64,000 nucleotides of DNA, taken from Ottelia alismoides. Its lineage: Eukaryota > Streptophyta > Magnoliopsida > Alismatales > Hydrocharitaceae. Both the position numbers and the translations under genes were made by a program. The stretch lies in contig JAZKJV010010625.1 of assembly GCA_037367405.1 (NCBI GenBank), positions 248,001 to 312,000 on the forward strand, read 5' to 3'. Within the stretch, counting starts at the first letter, position 1. Each line of letters starts with the position of its first letter. The notes beneath the pieces are model-generated. The model was given only the letters and a program-made list of their open reading frames with translations. It did not search any database and had not been told where the DNA came from. This document shows, one piece after another, positions 11,510-23,346 of this stretch.

Positions 11510-12300
11510 AAAATGTTTTATAAAAAGTTTGTAAAAGTTCTTTGTAAAATTCCTTTGTAAATATTTCTGTAAACCATTTTTGTAAAAACTTTGTAAAATT
11601 ATTTGTACAAATGCTTTATAAAATATTTGTAAAAACATTTTCGTAAAATTGCTGTAAAAAACTATGTAAAATTATTTGTGTAGAATTTGTTGTAAAATTG
11701 TTTTGATTTTTAAATGGTTGTAAATTAATTTATATCAAAAATAAGTATATTGTACAGACGTTTGTAAAATGTTTGTAAATAAAATCTTTGTAAAATTGAT
11801 TTGTAAAATTTTACAAACTATTTTTGAAATCCATTTGTAAAATGTCCGTAAAAAATATTTGTAAATTTTGTAAAATGTTGTGAAATGATTTTGTAAATAT
11901 TTTCTAAAAACCTTTGTAAAATTATTTGTAAACTATTTTTATCACCTTGTATATAAATAACTTGTTTGTACATATTGTATGTATATACTAGTTATACAAA
12001 TGTTTATAAACATAACTTATAATCTCTTTGTAAATATATGAATAAAAATTCATTTATGCATGAAATTTCTTTAATAATTTTTTTTATATACAACTTGTAT
12101 AAATTTGTATATAAAGTTCTTTATAGAATTTTTATATAAAATTATTTTGTAGATAAAATCCTTATTATAAATTTTGTACATAAAAGTAGTAAATATTCTT
12201 TTTCTAAATACTTGTATAAAATGTGTATAACCTTGTATATAGTGTTTGTATAAAATTTTTGTAAATTTCTATAAAATATTTGTAAATTTTTATAAATGTG
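11510..12300 (+). repeat. 'TTTGTAAAA' microrepeat tract
   Basis: Nearly 800 bp built from variants of tttgtaaaa (for example attatttgtaaac and aaaatgtttgtaaa), irregularly spaced and strongly AT-rich. It is the expanded counterpart of the tract at 960-1320. No coding content. Confidence 0.7.
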
Positions 12301-13636
12301 TGTAATTATCTCTATTAAAAAATCATATAAAATTGAAAACTAAAATCCATAAAAAATTGCAAAACTCTCTAAAAAACTTTTCAAAAAGATTTGTCTTCTA
12401 CTTCCTTTTCTTTTCTTTGAAAAAATTGCTTTGTATGTATTTATTGCATTTGCATTAGCATGTGCATTTTTCAAAATGAAATTGATGCTTAAACTAGTCT
12501 AGAATAAAATCCAAGAATGGAGCTTGGTAAAAACCTTAATCCACTTAATTTAAGAGGAACCTTATAGGAACTGGAGTTGCGAATTTTCAGGTCTAGTGAC
12601 TTAAAACGTTGAGTCCACAAGACAGTGTTTACATGTCATCTTGACTGGTCTAAGTGGAATATTTCACACACACATGGTTCTTTTAGACAGTGACCTAACT
12701 TGGACAAGCACTTTACACGTAGCTCTTCATTGATGAGGTGGTGAGGGTTAGATTCCTCTGGCAAGAGGTGCATGCAAATGGAAACATACGTATTCACCTT
12801 GAGTCTCCAGTGAGCCCCAACCTAGTGTAGTGGCATGGACATCTATTGACGGGTGTTGTGGGTTGAATAAAGCTTTGTTTGAGGAATGATCTGCTGGTAC
12901 AATTTTTCTAAGCCCCCAAAACATGTGCCGAAAGAAAGATTCTATATTTGCAATAGCATAATAAAGATTTATGCAGTGCAAAATTATTTCCATTATGTAG
13001 AAGCAATATGTATACAATAACAAAATCATTCATGTATATATTTGACCACCTCAATCAAGCTTTAGAGAGACTGTAAATCTTATTGGAGACTTAACGACAC
13101 TAGCCAGCTTCCCAAGGAGATGTGGCTACACTGACCACACTCTAGTTATCTTCTTATTCTTTTACTTCCCACCTTTCGATTGTGGAGACAACACGTACTT
13201 GAACATAGAAGGAAATGCCCCGCTCCTCGGGGAAAGAGTAGCTAGAGAAGAGAATTAGGGTTACCTTTCTAAGAGAAGGTTGGTTTTTGTAATTTTATAT
13301 GTGGAGATCTAGATTTCAAATACACAATACAAATAGATTCATAGTCATCAGAATTTATGTATGAGGACTTGTTTTGACCTGACTGTTGAGGCGACCTGAA
13401 TAGGAGTCTTGTGGAACTTAGAGTTTGTTAGGTTTTTACTCCATTTCCTAATAAGGTTCCACCAAACTAATAATCCAAAGGTCTGGTTGAGCTCCATACT
13501 TTGATTTTGTAAGAATAGTTTAAAAATCGAAATTATTTTAAGTTATTTATTTTTGTTTTCTTCTTTTTTCTTTTTAGTCACTTATTCTTCTAATAACTGT
13601 TTGCTAAGGGACTAGTAAAGGTAACGTATAGAGGGA

Positions 13637-15250
13637 TGATGAATATGCATTTCATCATCTTTATTCATTTATTTTAGCTTAAAATCCCTTCTTAAATACA
13701 TGCAAATATTAATAAGCCCGTGTTTTTATTATTTCTTATTCTTTTATTAATATTGTATAAAAACCATTATTTTTAACCTAAAGTAAATATATAAATAAAG
13801 GGAAAATAAAGAATGTTTATATGAAATAAATATAGGCTGACTCTTAACACAAGAGAAGGTCAAGACTTGACCTGGTCAATAAGGAATAAAGTAGGGGGAG
13901 ATAAGTCTACTCGTAGAAAAATAAAAAAATTTAAAAAAAACATCATCATTCATCAAATGTACATATATCATTACTTGTATATAATTCTTTCTCTAGTTTA
14001 TTTATCACTCAATTTATCTCAACTAAAATTATTTTCTTCTTAGAACTTGTACATAAAATAAGTTGTAAACATTAAAAATAATTGCAAAAAGATTCATTGT
14101 ACATTGTGTAAATAATGATACTTTAAAAAAGCCATAAAACCAAACTTGTCAGACTCATACCATCTCCATAAAAATCAACATAAAGAAAACTCACTTTTAT
14201 TGTACTCTAAATAAATTAAACTTTAAAATGAAAGTGGTTTTGCTAAAATCGGAGTTAAGATGCAAAATGCGTCTTTTTAGAGTTTATTGTATATTGCGTG
14301 TGTATTATATATTGTCTGAAAACTTTATTTTTATTTATTTTATTTACATATTTATTCATTTTTATTTTAAAATAATTGTAAATATTGTATTTATCTAAAA
14401 AATGCAAATAAAAATTACAAAACCCAAACATAAAAATCAATTCATTGTAAATATTGTACATATACCACTATGTATATTTGCAAATATATCTATTTATTTA
14501 ACCTTATAAATTATTTCATAAAAATAAAATCAAAATATGAATAAAATCCTTGAAAAACATTGTAAATAAATAAAATATCAAAATATACATTTATTTGTAA
14601 AAATAAATTATTACAAATACAAGTGTTGGATATATAGGTATATATACCTATGAATAGGGTTAATTATTTATTTTAAATTAATTATAGAATTTATTTAATT
14701 TATTAAAAAAATCACCTAAATTAACTTTATTTATTCCCTAGCATTTTTATTTACATTTTTTATTTATTTAAATTCATTTTATATTTAATTTTAATTTAAT
14801 TATCATTTTGACTGTTATGTCCTTTAGTGCTTTATGTCTTATTCTAGACAAGTTCTGATTCGAGGACCCGGGTTAACTCCCCTTCCACCGATCCACCCGT
14901 TTTACTTCTTTGTCGGAGTTTCTTTTCTTCTTTTTACCATCTGATCCACTCATCAAATCGACCTAGCTCCTTCATGATTTTTATTGCCCGAATAAACCTC
15001 TCACTCGCCCGATCTCCTTTTCAATAATCTTTGTCAGCCCCCCAGATCCGTTTCACTTATGTTTTTTCACCCGAGGGAGGTTCTCGGAGATCGAGACTAT
15101 GACAGAGTCCTTCATCTGGAAGTACGAGAGAGTATGGGATGACACACTACAAACTACATGGCCGGAGCTCCTCCGCCACATTGAAGCTTCTTCACGTGAT
15201 GTCGTGAATTGAGACCGCACCATCATTCGTTCACTGTAGTTAACCTGATA
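13637..15250 (+). repeat. 5' part of an Athila-like LTR
   Basis: It starts TGATGAATATGCATTTCATC after the purine run 'gtatagaggga', the same palindromic terminus as at 2108. Landmarks shared with the first LTR include the 'aaggaataaagt-ggggga' block (13888-13902 versus 2349-2367), an AT-rich U3, and a GC-richer promoter-like region from about 14820. The homologous structure is lost around 15250, where sequence in the opposite orientation begins, so this is the U3 and start of R only. Confidence 0.55.
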
Positions 15251-18200
15251 AGCTGAAAATTCAACCAATCAATCTGGGATAAAATAATCACACTCGGGTC
15301 GTTGCGACCCGGATCGAGAGATAAATCAGCTCAATCAAGAAAAATATAAGAGCAGACCACCAATCCGAAATATAAATCAAACAGTGCAAAAATAGTGGTT
15401 CTGGCTATGAGATTAGCCTGGTGTAGCACAAGGGGTCGGACTCAGGGAGCACGAGTTGGCCTTGCGACCTACGAAGTAGTCAACTCACAAATAAGGGAAG
15501 AAAATATGTTTTTGGTGGTTTTTAATTATTTTTATATTTTTTGTATTTTTAATAATAAGGAAAATAATAAAAGGGCAAATACAAGCAACTTCAATCAATT
15601 ATTTAACTATTCAAAAATGGTCCAAAAATTCAAACAAAATTATTTTTATGTTTTTTAGGTTTTTTGCTATTTCTGGTGAATTTTTGAGATTTTTTGATTT
15701 TTATAGATTTTTCTATAAATCAAAGAAGATAGAAACAGTGAGGTACTGTCCAGTCAGGCTTGGAAGATCAATTTAAAATATCAAATTGATCTATAAAAGC
15801 CTGAAGGAATTTTTATGAAAATACAAACAATAAAGAAAATTCAGGATAAGAGTTTATTATTTTTGGAGTTTTCTATGATTTTTTTAGAATTTTATGAGTT
15901 TTTAAGGGTTTTTAAATTTTTAGGGTTTTTATATATCCAAAAATCACGAAAACTGCATAGAAAATCAAACACACACAAACTAACAACTCCTAATTTTTTA
16001 GAATTTTTAGAAGAGTTTTTATATTTTTTATGGTTTTCAAATCTGGACAGACACAAAAACAATGGTTTTTGAATTTTTTAAAAATAATAAAAAGCCTCAA
16101 AAATGTACCCAAAAATTAGAAAAACTTTTACACCGTGGCAGAAGCCACGTTTCCAATTTTCACGTAATTTAGGTTAAGTTTGATATTTTATTAAAATCAA
16201 ACAAAGACTCACAGTGTACAGGGACCTAAATGTCATAAAAACATGTCTAGGGGTCAATCAGTAACACACAGAGAAAGCTTAGGGCCAAAAACGCAAAAAT
16301 CCCAGAAAAACATGCGCGACGCACGTGTGTCAGATTCAGAGGGGCACCGATGTAATTCCCATTTAAAAAGTTTCAAACAATAACACGCAAGGAATACCTG
16401 ATGAAAAATGCAAAAAGCCCACTAAATCATGTGTCGATGCACGTGGTCAATACACACAGGGACTGTAATGCAAATATACTAAACAAGGAGGCCCTAAGTG
16501 TAAATGTTCAAAGATAAAAACAACTGACATAAATATCTACAGGACTGAAAAGTAAATACGATAAAATAAGGGGCCTAAGAACAATTTACCCCACTTATTA
16601 TCCGAGGGCTGGAGGCGTGCCACGTATAGATCGGACGGCTGAGGGGCGCTGCGCCTCTGCGAAGAGCTCGGGCTCGGATCTGACGGCTAAGTTCGTATAT
16701 ACGTGTGGTCCCGATCAGATCCCAGATGGATCCAACGGTGTCGGCTGCTCCTCAAATAGACGGTTCTGATCAGATATGGAGCGGGAGGTAGATCGAACGG
16801 CTACTTGAGGGTCTCCAAGAACTTCTCGCCGGCGAGTTTTGTCGGCCCAATGCTCGTGGTGGAGACCTCCTCTGGAGCCACGGGAAGGTAGAACGTGATC
16901 GCCAAGGTGCTCCGCAACAGAAGGATGCCTCCGATGAGGCCGACGACCACCGGAGTGGCCCGACAACGGTGGAGGACTGGAGCTGTTGTGCCTAAATGCT
17001 CAGTCCCTCATATGGGCCTCTCGTGACCTGCAAAACGCTCAAAGCAACTCCTGGATCGAGGGCAAAGTTCCTTGACCCAGTTAGAGGGGAAATGTTGGTG
17101 TGTCGGGATGGTCGACCTCCGGCGAAGCGACGGCGGTGGAGGTCGAAGTTCCTGCTCCGGGGCCAGACAGGGGGTGTAAGTGGGTGCAGAATGTGAGGAG
17201 AAGTCTCGTGGTTGTGATGGTCGAGTCCGATGATCGATAGGATGACGGAGATGGTGGGAATCGACCGGCGACAGAGAACGGATGAATTGGGCGTAATCGA
17301 AAATTAAGGGAAACCAGAAGGATTCAGGTCTACCTGGTGATCGAGGTCAACTGGGCTGGGGCTAATGAAGCTACTGAGGTCTTCGCCTCAATGGTTTGTC
17401 GGGACCAGAGGCTCGGGCGCTCCTCACGGCGGCGCACGGCGAAGAAGCTCGCCGGATCAGTGGCTGGGACCTTCCCTCCTCGCTGCGACACTCCTCTCCG
17501 ATAGCTGTCACTCTAGGGAAGCGAATGGAGCTCCTGGGAATGGAAGACGAGGCCAAAGATGGCGTGAAATGTGCGGCGGAGCTCAACCTATATAGCTGCC
17601 CAGGTCCGAAAATAGGGTCGGACAGGGTTCCGTGAAGCACGGATGCATCAGCGTGGATCTCGAATGTATCTGGGAGGATTAGGACCTGGGGTTTAGGGTA
17701 AATGGAGCTCGAATCAGGGCGCTAAAATTAGGAGAAAAGCGGGTCGGGCGCAGATCCGGAGCAAATGTGGTCCAGGGGGAGAGTTGACCGGGGGTCAACA
17801 ATCCCCCGAGGACCAATGGGAATTCAGGATTTATTCAATATTTGATAATTCAATAAAAAATAATAAATGTCCGAATTTCAAAAAAGTTAGAACAAAAAAA
17901 TGTTTCTTTATTTTTAAATTATTTTTTTGTGATTTTTTTTTATTTTTTTGAAATATAATTTAGGTATTTACAAAATATTATTATTATATATAGGTATATA
18001 CATATGTATTTTTTATTTTTGATTTTTTATTATTTGTTTTTGTACATTTCATTCCAATTTTATATTTTATTTATTTATAGAATAAAATTTGGAATAATAG
18101 GTATTTTATTTTATTTTTATTAATTATTTACAAGAGTTAAATAAATAGTTTTATTTATATACATACATGGTATATATACAAGGTGGACTTTGATTTTTAT

Positions 18201-18789
18201 TTTATTCCTTTTTCTTTTATTTTCATTTTTCTAATTTTTATTTTATTTATTTACGCCATAAAATGTGTAATATATACATATTTTTATTAAATTTTTATTA
18301 TTTATTTACAAGGAGAAATAAATAGATATGTGATTTTATGTACATGTGGTCTATATACAATGATGAAGTGAATTTTATTTCTACTTTTGTTTTCCCATTT
18401 TTATTTGATTTTATATTTCCAAATATATACAAATGAATAGTCACACAATTATATTTTTTTATTTAGAGGAAAATATTTTTTATTTATAAACATAGGTATA
18501 TGTACACACATATGAGCTTCCCTATCTCTCTCTACTTGGGTTTTTATGCGGTCAGGCCCATGCTGAGCCCTCCCTTGGGATTAGGTCGCTCAATATTTAT
18601 TCTAAATATCTCCCTCTTTTTCTTTTATTTCTTTATTCTTTTATTTATGCACAAAAACATGCTAATTATTGTATTTTACACAATGCATGCTAGATGATAA
18701 TTTTTGCTATTTACAAGAATATACATGTGTTTTGCATAGGTTTTGTAGCTAACATAAAAGAATAAAGAGTGATGAATGGGTATTCATCA
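15251..18789 (-). repeat. Athila-like LTR in minus orientation
   Basis: Read on the minus strand from 18789 it begins TGATGAATACCCATTCATCA after 'agtatataaggtta'. It continues through an AT-rich U3 (17800-18770), a GC-rich promoter region with a TATATA at 17589-17594, a GC-rich transcribed part (16600-17580) and an AT-rich U5-like part. The order and several phrases (such as a 'ccaatggga' block and 'ataagtggggtaaatt' near 16590) parallel the LTR at 2108-5934. It is a diverged family member. The 3' boundary is not defined. The GC-rich short frames at 16715-17640 are unsupported. Confidence 0.45.
17589..17595 (-). promoter_or_regulatory. Putative LTR TATA box (minus strand)
   Basis: On the minus strand 'gctatataggttgagctcc' lies at the junction of the promoter-like and transcribed halves of the minus-oriented LTR. 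Its position is equivalent to TATAAATA at 3511 in the other LTR. Confidence 0.35.
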
Positions 18790-20840
18790 TAACCTTATAT
18801 ACTTTTCCTTTCGATTTTGTCTTTAATTTTTTTTAATTTCATGTTCTTATCTTACATCTCATCTTTATCACCTGAGATCCAATCCGCATGATCGGAGCTC
18901 TGTGATCCTTGATTTTCCATTCCAATCAACCATCCCTCTTTTCATCATCTCACGTAGCCTGATCATCAAAATCTCTCGAGATCTACGATTTAGTCTCCTC
19001 TTTGACCACCCCCTCTGCCGGAGACTCCCATTCACCTATTTATTATTTAGTTGTTGCTAATAACGTGGTCAGAGATCTCTCCGAGCAATAAGAATTTATT
19101 TGCAGGGAACATAACGTGATCTGGAGCTATAGCAGGATCAGAAGATCCATTTTGAGTTGCATATCATTTGAAGCTCCATATATTGATCCGATGATGTTCA
19201 AGCTTTAGTGACTCATCTGAATGACATGAGAGTGCATCAAGAACATAGAGCGACTTTCAGGCATTGATTTGGGTGGAGATCGGTCGAGATCTGGCCGATC
19301 GAAGCTCGATTATCCCCCTTCTTCAAAGTTCTTTGAACACCTCCATTTGATGTACGATCAAGAATACCTCATCCAGATCGCATCAGGACCGTTTGTGTGC
19401 GCCCAAAAGTCAATCGTCGATCATCTAGTGCTAGATTAAATATCAGACATTCAGTTTGCTTGTGGATCGGTGAAGATTTTGTTCTTTTACCCGCATTTGT
19501 TTAATTTGTAAATAAAACCTTTGAGGACACGTGGTTTGTTATTGTTGTTCAAAAATTTACATTTGTGCCCTTCTAGTTTTTCATATATGCATGTGAGTCC
19601 TTCTTGAATTGTATAAACGTCCTGAGCACATGACATTTGGTTAATTTGCAACATCTATCAAAAGATTATTGGTTAACGTTTTATCCCTTTAAATAAATTT
19701 ATTCCATCTAGGTTCATGCCAGCTTATATTACATGTGATGGCATGGACCCCTTTCGGTAAAATTGCACAAATCCCCCTACTTTTATTATTTGTCATTACT
19801 TTGATCCTGTAAATAAAATAGTTTGCATAAAGGTCCATGTTATGTAGTTTTTAATTGTGTTTGTTAATTGATTTTAATAAATAACTAATCATTGTTAATA
19901 ATTTCTAGAAAATCATCTTAGATCTAATCACCTCTTGAAGCACTAATTGGATTTTGAATTTTAATTAGTTTCAGTATTTTTAATAAATCAGAAACATCTT
20001 ATTTTTCTCATGCATGAAGTATTAAATAAATAAAAATTATAAAAATTGGTTGAAAAATTCTGAAAAATTATGTGTGTCTATTTTTATTTATTTTAATTTC
20101 TTTATTGTTATAATCCTTATAAAACTAATAAAATTACAAAACACTAAATGCACTTTAAAAACATATAGAATCAAAGAAAATCCAAAAAATCATAAAACAC
20201 GTTTTTGAAAATTTTGAAAAATGTTCGATGTTTCTATATATAGTGTGCTTATTTTTCACTTCATTTTCTATTTTAAAATCACAAAACTGGCCGTCTCGTT
20301 TTTTCTTATTTCCTTATTTTTAATTGTTTTAAAATCCTAAAAATATAAAACAACAGTGAAAAATTATCAAAAACCCAATAACCCTTTTACTTAATTTTTT
20401 CTGCATATTTTTTATCATATTTTAAAAATTCAGAAAGAGCTTTTTCTTTTGTATATAACGTGTTATTTTTCTTTGTTTTAAAAACTAAAACTTCATAAAC
20501 ATTTGAAAAAAGGAAATCATTTAAAAAATATAAATTAGAAATCAAAAGATATATAAAACTTAAAAATCTATAAAATTTTTTAAAAGGTAAAAATATGCTA
20601 AAAACCAAGAATTTGCAAAAAGAGAATCATCTTTTATTTCATTGAATTTTCTTTGATTTAAATACCCTCGGAAATTGTAGCCACCTGAGTTCGATCTTGT
20701 ACGCCAAGCAGGTAAATAAATATCAATCATAGTTCTCTGCCTACATTCTTTTGTTTGTTGGCTTGAGTTGTAAATAAAATAAAAACAATTTTCGTTTGAA
20801 ACTTCTTTGGGTTGCGACAATTGTTCACTTGTGAATATTT
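18790..20840 (+). repeat. Athila-like LTR right half (R/U5-like), plus orientation
   Basis: No coding sequence. It resembles, in order, the downstream half of the long LTR at 3700-5900: a 'gatcggagctc' region, 'gacacgtgg', then 'aaatttacatttgtgccc', an AT-rich stretch with many 'aaaatcataaaa' phrases, and a terminal 'gtagccacctgagttcgatc' reminiscent of 'gctaccttg...ggttcgacc' (5739-5768). The match is weak and judged by eye. It sits head-to-head with the minus-oriented LTR and is joined to it at a 20-bp palindrome (18770-18789). Confidence 0.35.
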
Positions 20841-22070
20841 CCATTAAGAATATTTAGAACCCATAAAAAGTTGAATAAACCAGTAGCATTTACGGATACT
20901 TGGAAATAATGTTAGATAAATTATATAGATCAAGTATAGTGACTTGATAATTAAATTTACATCTAATATCTAAGTTTAAACCACTTTGGGAAATTGAGAT
21001 AGATATTTTTCGAACCATTTCTCTAATTGACTTAGAACTATTTCATATCGATTTCTAACTCTCTGGATCTAGAAATGAGTTTTATGAATTGATATTTAAT
21101 CAATCTACTTCTCATTCATTTAGATACAAAACAAAACAACTAAAAAATCCACCTAGTTTTTTTATTCCCTCGGAATGGAAGTGTCATTCCCAATACTCAA
21201 GCAACCTACACAGTGGAAGATTTTACTTAGACTCAAAGTTCAAACCCACATTTGGTTGTCTCTTTCAAGGATTTGTCAATAGATTTCTCAATTAATCATC
21301 AGATGACAATATCAATCATATGCTTTCCAAAAGCATATATTAAATGTTGCGAAGTCTTCTCTTGTTTCATAAATAAGATGACTATGGATTGAATTTCTAG
21401 TAACCCCACTATACCATGAGTGAGCTCCATCTCCTGGTTCAAAAAGTATGCACCTCCTCATATTTCCTTAAATGTACACCAACTCGTTGTTATATAAACC
21501 TTGTTTGGTCATTGATCTAATACATAGACATATAGATGCATATATATCTCCAATAAAAGGATGTGTACATTTTCATGACAATATACATACATGTTTTTAG
21601 TATCTCAACTCTCGTCACGTCAACACTCACTTAAAAGTCAATAATTTAGTCAACATTTTAATCTTTGATCAATATTTAATCGTTGGTCAACATTTTGACT
21701 TTTGATAAACAATTTAACTTACCTTATCCAACACCTATGAATGTATATTCCTATGCAGAAGACATGCATCAAGAGGTCAATTGGATGTCAGCCTTTGGAG
21801 AAAGATTACCATCTCTTTCTCAGACTGGAGATCCTTCTTGAATATCCCTGGACGATGTTGGTTGTATCATCGATCTAGCTCTTTAGATCTACAACCACGC
21901 AACAACAATCATGATCTAACTCTTTAGATCAACAATTGTCTGATCAAGATGACCATGCTACATCACCACAATTGTACTAAGGGACCTTATAAATGCAACC
22001 ACAATTTATTCAGATAATGAAATATTTTGCAGCAACTTATATTACATAATGGCTCGACAACCATTAACAA
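20841..22070 (-). repeat. Copia-3-family LTR, inverted (U3 part)
   Basis: Read on the minus strand it starts TGTTAATGGTTGTCGAGCC at 22070 and follows the Copia-3 LTR order: 'taaggtcccttagtacaatt'-like phrase, 'gatgatatct'-like segment, 'gcttttggaaagcatatga' (identical phrase at about 42451), then 'cattccgagggaa'. The downstream U5 part is absent or unrecognisable. It may be a truncated solo LTR. The short frame at 21089-21295 is a shadow. Confidence 0.6.
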
Positions 22071-22525
22071 TATACAATACATCATACTTTTTTGAATCAA
22101 GTATTCTAAAAATATCCCTCTTTCGATTTGATTATCTATTATTATCTGTATAAAACAACCAATATTTCATGTACAGCAGAAGAAAGCACTTGTTTTGTTC
22201 GTCTTGTCGATATCATCTCATAAAGCGGACGTAAATGACACCATTTTCCTTATCTATATTTCTTGCACAAGAACTGTAAACATACATGTAGACTTTGCAT
22301 GTAGACTTACTATATAATATTGCTCACAACAATTGAGTAGAAAATTAAGGATATTCCTTACAGAGATGCCAAATAATCAGAAGTTGTCGATCCACATATT
22401 TTCAGCCTTCTGGTTCTTTGAAGTCGAAAATTGGCTTATTTTCTTCTGCTGAATTTCAATTCTTCATTCATGGGGTAAAACAGAAGCTGACGGAAACTCG
22501 AAGATGCAATTCACTTGACCTCAGC
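22071..22525 (-). other. Probable 3' UTR and downstream flank of the SRF kinase
   Basis: Sequence between the SRF stop codon (22526-22528) and an inverted copia LTR. It holds no recognisable repeat or coding frame. The first approximately 130 bp next to the stop probably belong to the 3' UTR. No canonical poly(A) signal stands out clearly. Confidence 0.4.
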
Positions 22526-22678
22526 TCAAATCAGTCTGAGCCTATCTCGGTCATCGTCTAGTCTCGGAGTCTCCTGATCGTCTGCTGATCCCACTCTCCT
22601 GCTCATGTTTGCTCTCTGCACAAGGCGAACAAGTGCTTGGACAACCTCTGACATAGGTGGCCTGAACTCTGGCTCCGG
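22526..22678 (-). CDS. SRF kinase terminal exon
   Basis: It starts after the acceptor 'ttggtgcag' and reads [20 protein letters not shown], then Q-R-A-N-M-S-R-R and an acidic/basic tail ending D-R-L-R-L-I-stop. This is the conserved kinase subdomain XI plus a short C-terminal tail, as in SRF proteins. Phase 0 joins it to C-V-Q of the previous exon. Confidence 0.88.
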   Translation of the reverse strand, partial: PEPEFRPPMSEVVQALVRLVQRANMSRRVGSADDQETPRLDDDRDRLRLI

Positions 22679-23310
22679 CTGCACCAAATTGATGTCAGAA
22701 ACTTCTACCATACCGCTATAAAGTTTGCTCGGTAAAATAGGTGGACCAGTTTGAAGAATGCGGTGTCAAAATGTGTTCATCTGATATCTCATACCTGGAC
22801 ACAAAGGGCAATGATGTCGGCGATACGTGAAAGGGATTTCGCCGGATACAGTCCCTTAAGAGCAGGATCAACCATCTTATCCAATGCATCAATGTCGTGG
22901 AGCTGAGGGGTTGCCCAGCGGACCAAGGATTGTTCAGACCTTCGCCGCAAACTGTCATAAGAAGATGAGAATGCACAGAGACAAAAAGGGATCCTTCAAC
23001 TCTAACAAAGTGTATCATGAAAAAATGAAGATGAAGGTGTTGTATTTAAAGTTGTATTTAGACTTTAATTGGAAAGTCTATGTAATTACAATTGGCATTC
23101 AATTTGGTTTCAATTGGGAAACCAAATGGTTTGGAGGGTAAGTTGGGAATTCCCAAATTTGAAATATGGGAGTTTGAGTGGAAGTTTAGTCCCACACCGG
23201 GGAGAACTAAACTTTTTGGTGGACTTAAATATGAGTCCACACCCCAAGCTCTTGTAGCAATAGTAGAGAGGAGGAATGGAGGACCACACACGCGCGCGCG
23301 CGCGCGCCGT

Positions 23311-23346
<36 letters not shown>

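Larger units (their letters stand above)
10849..13636 (+). other. Non-coding 3' region of the second Athila-like element
   Basis: Parallel in organisation to 296-2107. It holds hairpin/G-run modules, a long 'tttgtaaaa' microrepeat tract, a unique-looking block (12480-13080), the 'ccccgctcctcgggg' block (about 13210-13245), and a polypurine tract ending at 13636. No conserved coding frame was found; the minus-strand frame 12748-13029 has no recognisable domain. Confidence 0.55.

Noticed and set aside
12748..13029. 93-codon minus-strand frame
   Set aside because: Located in the non-coding 3' region of an Athila-like element; no recognised motif.
16715..17640. Several GC-rich frames on both strands
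   Set aside because: They fall in the GC-rich transcribed part of a minus-oriented LTR-like block; no domain and no consistent frame.
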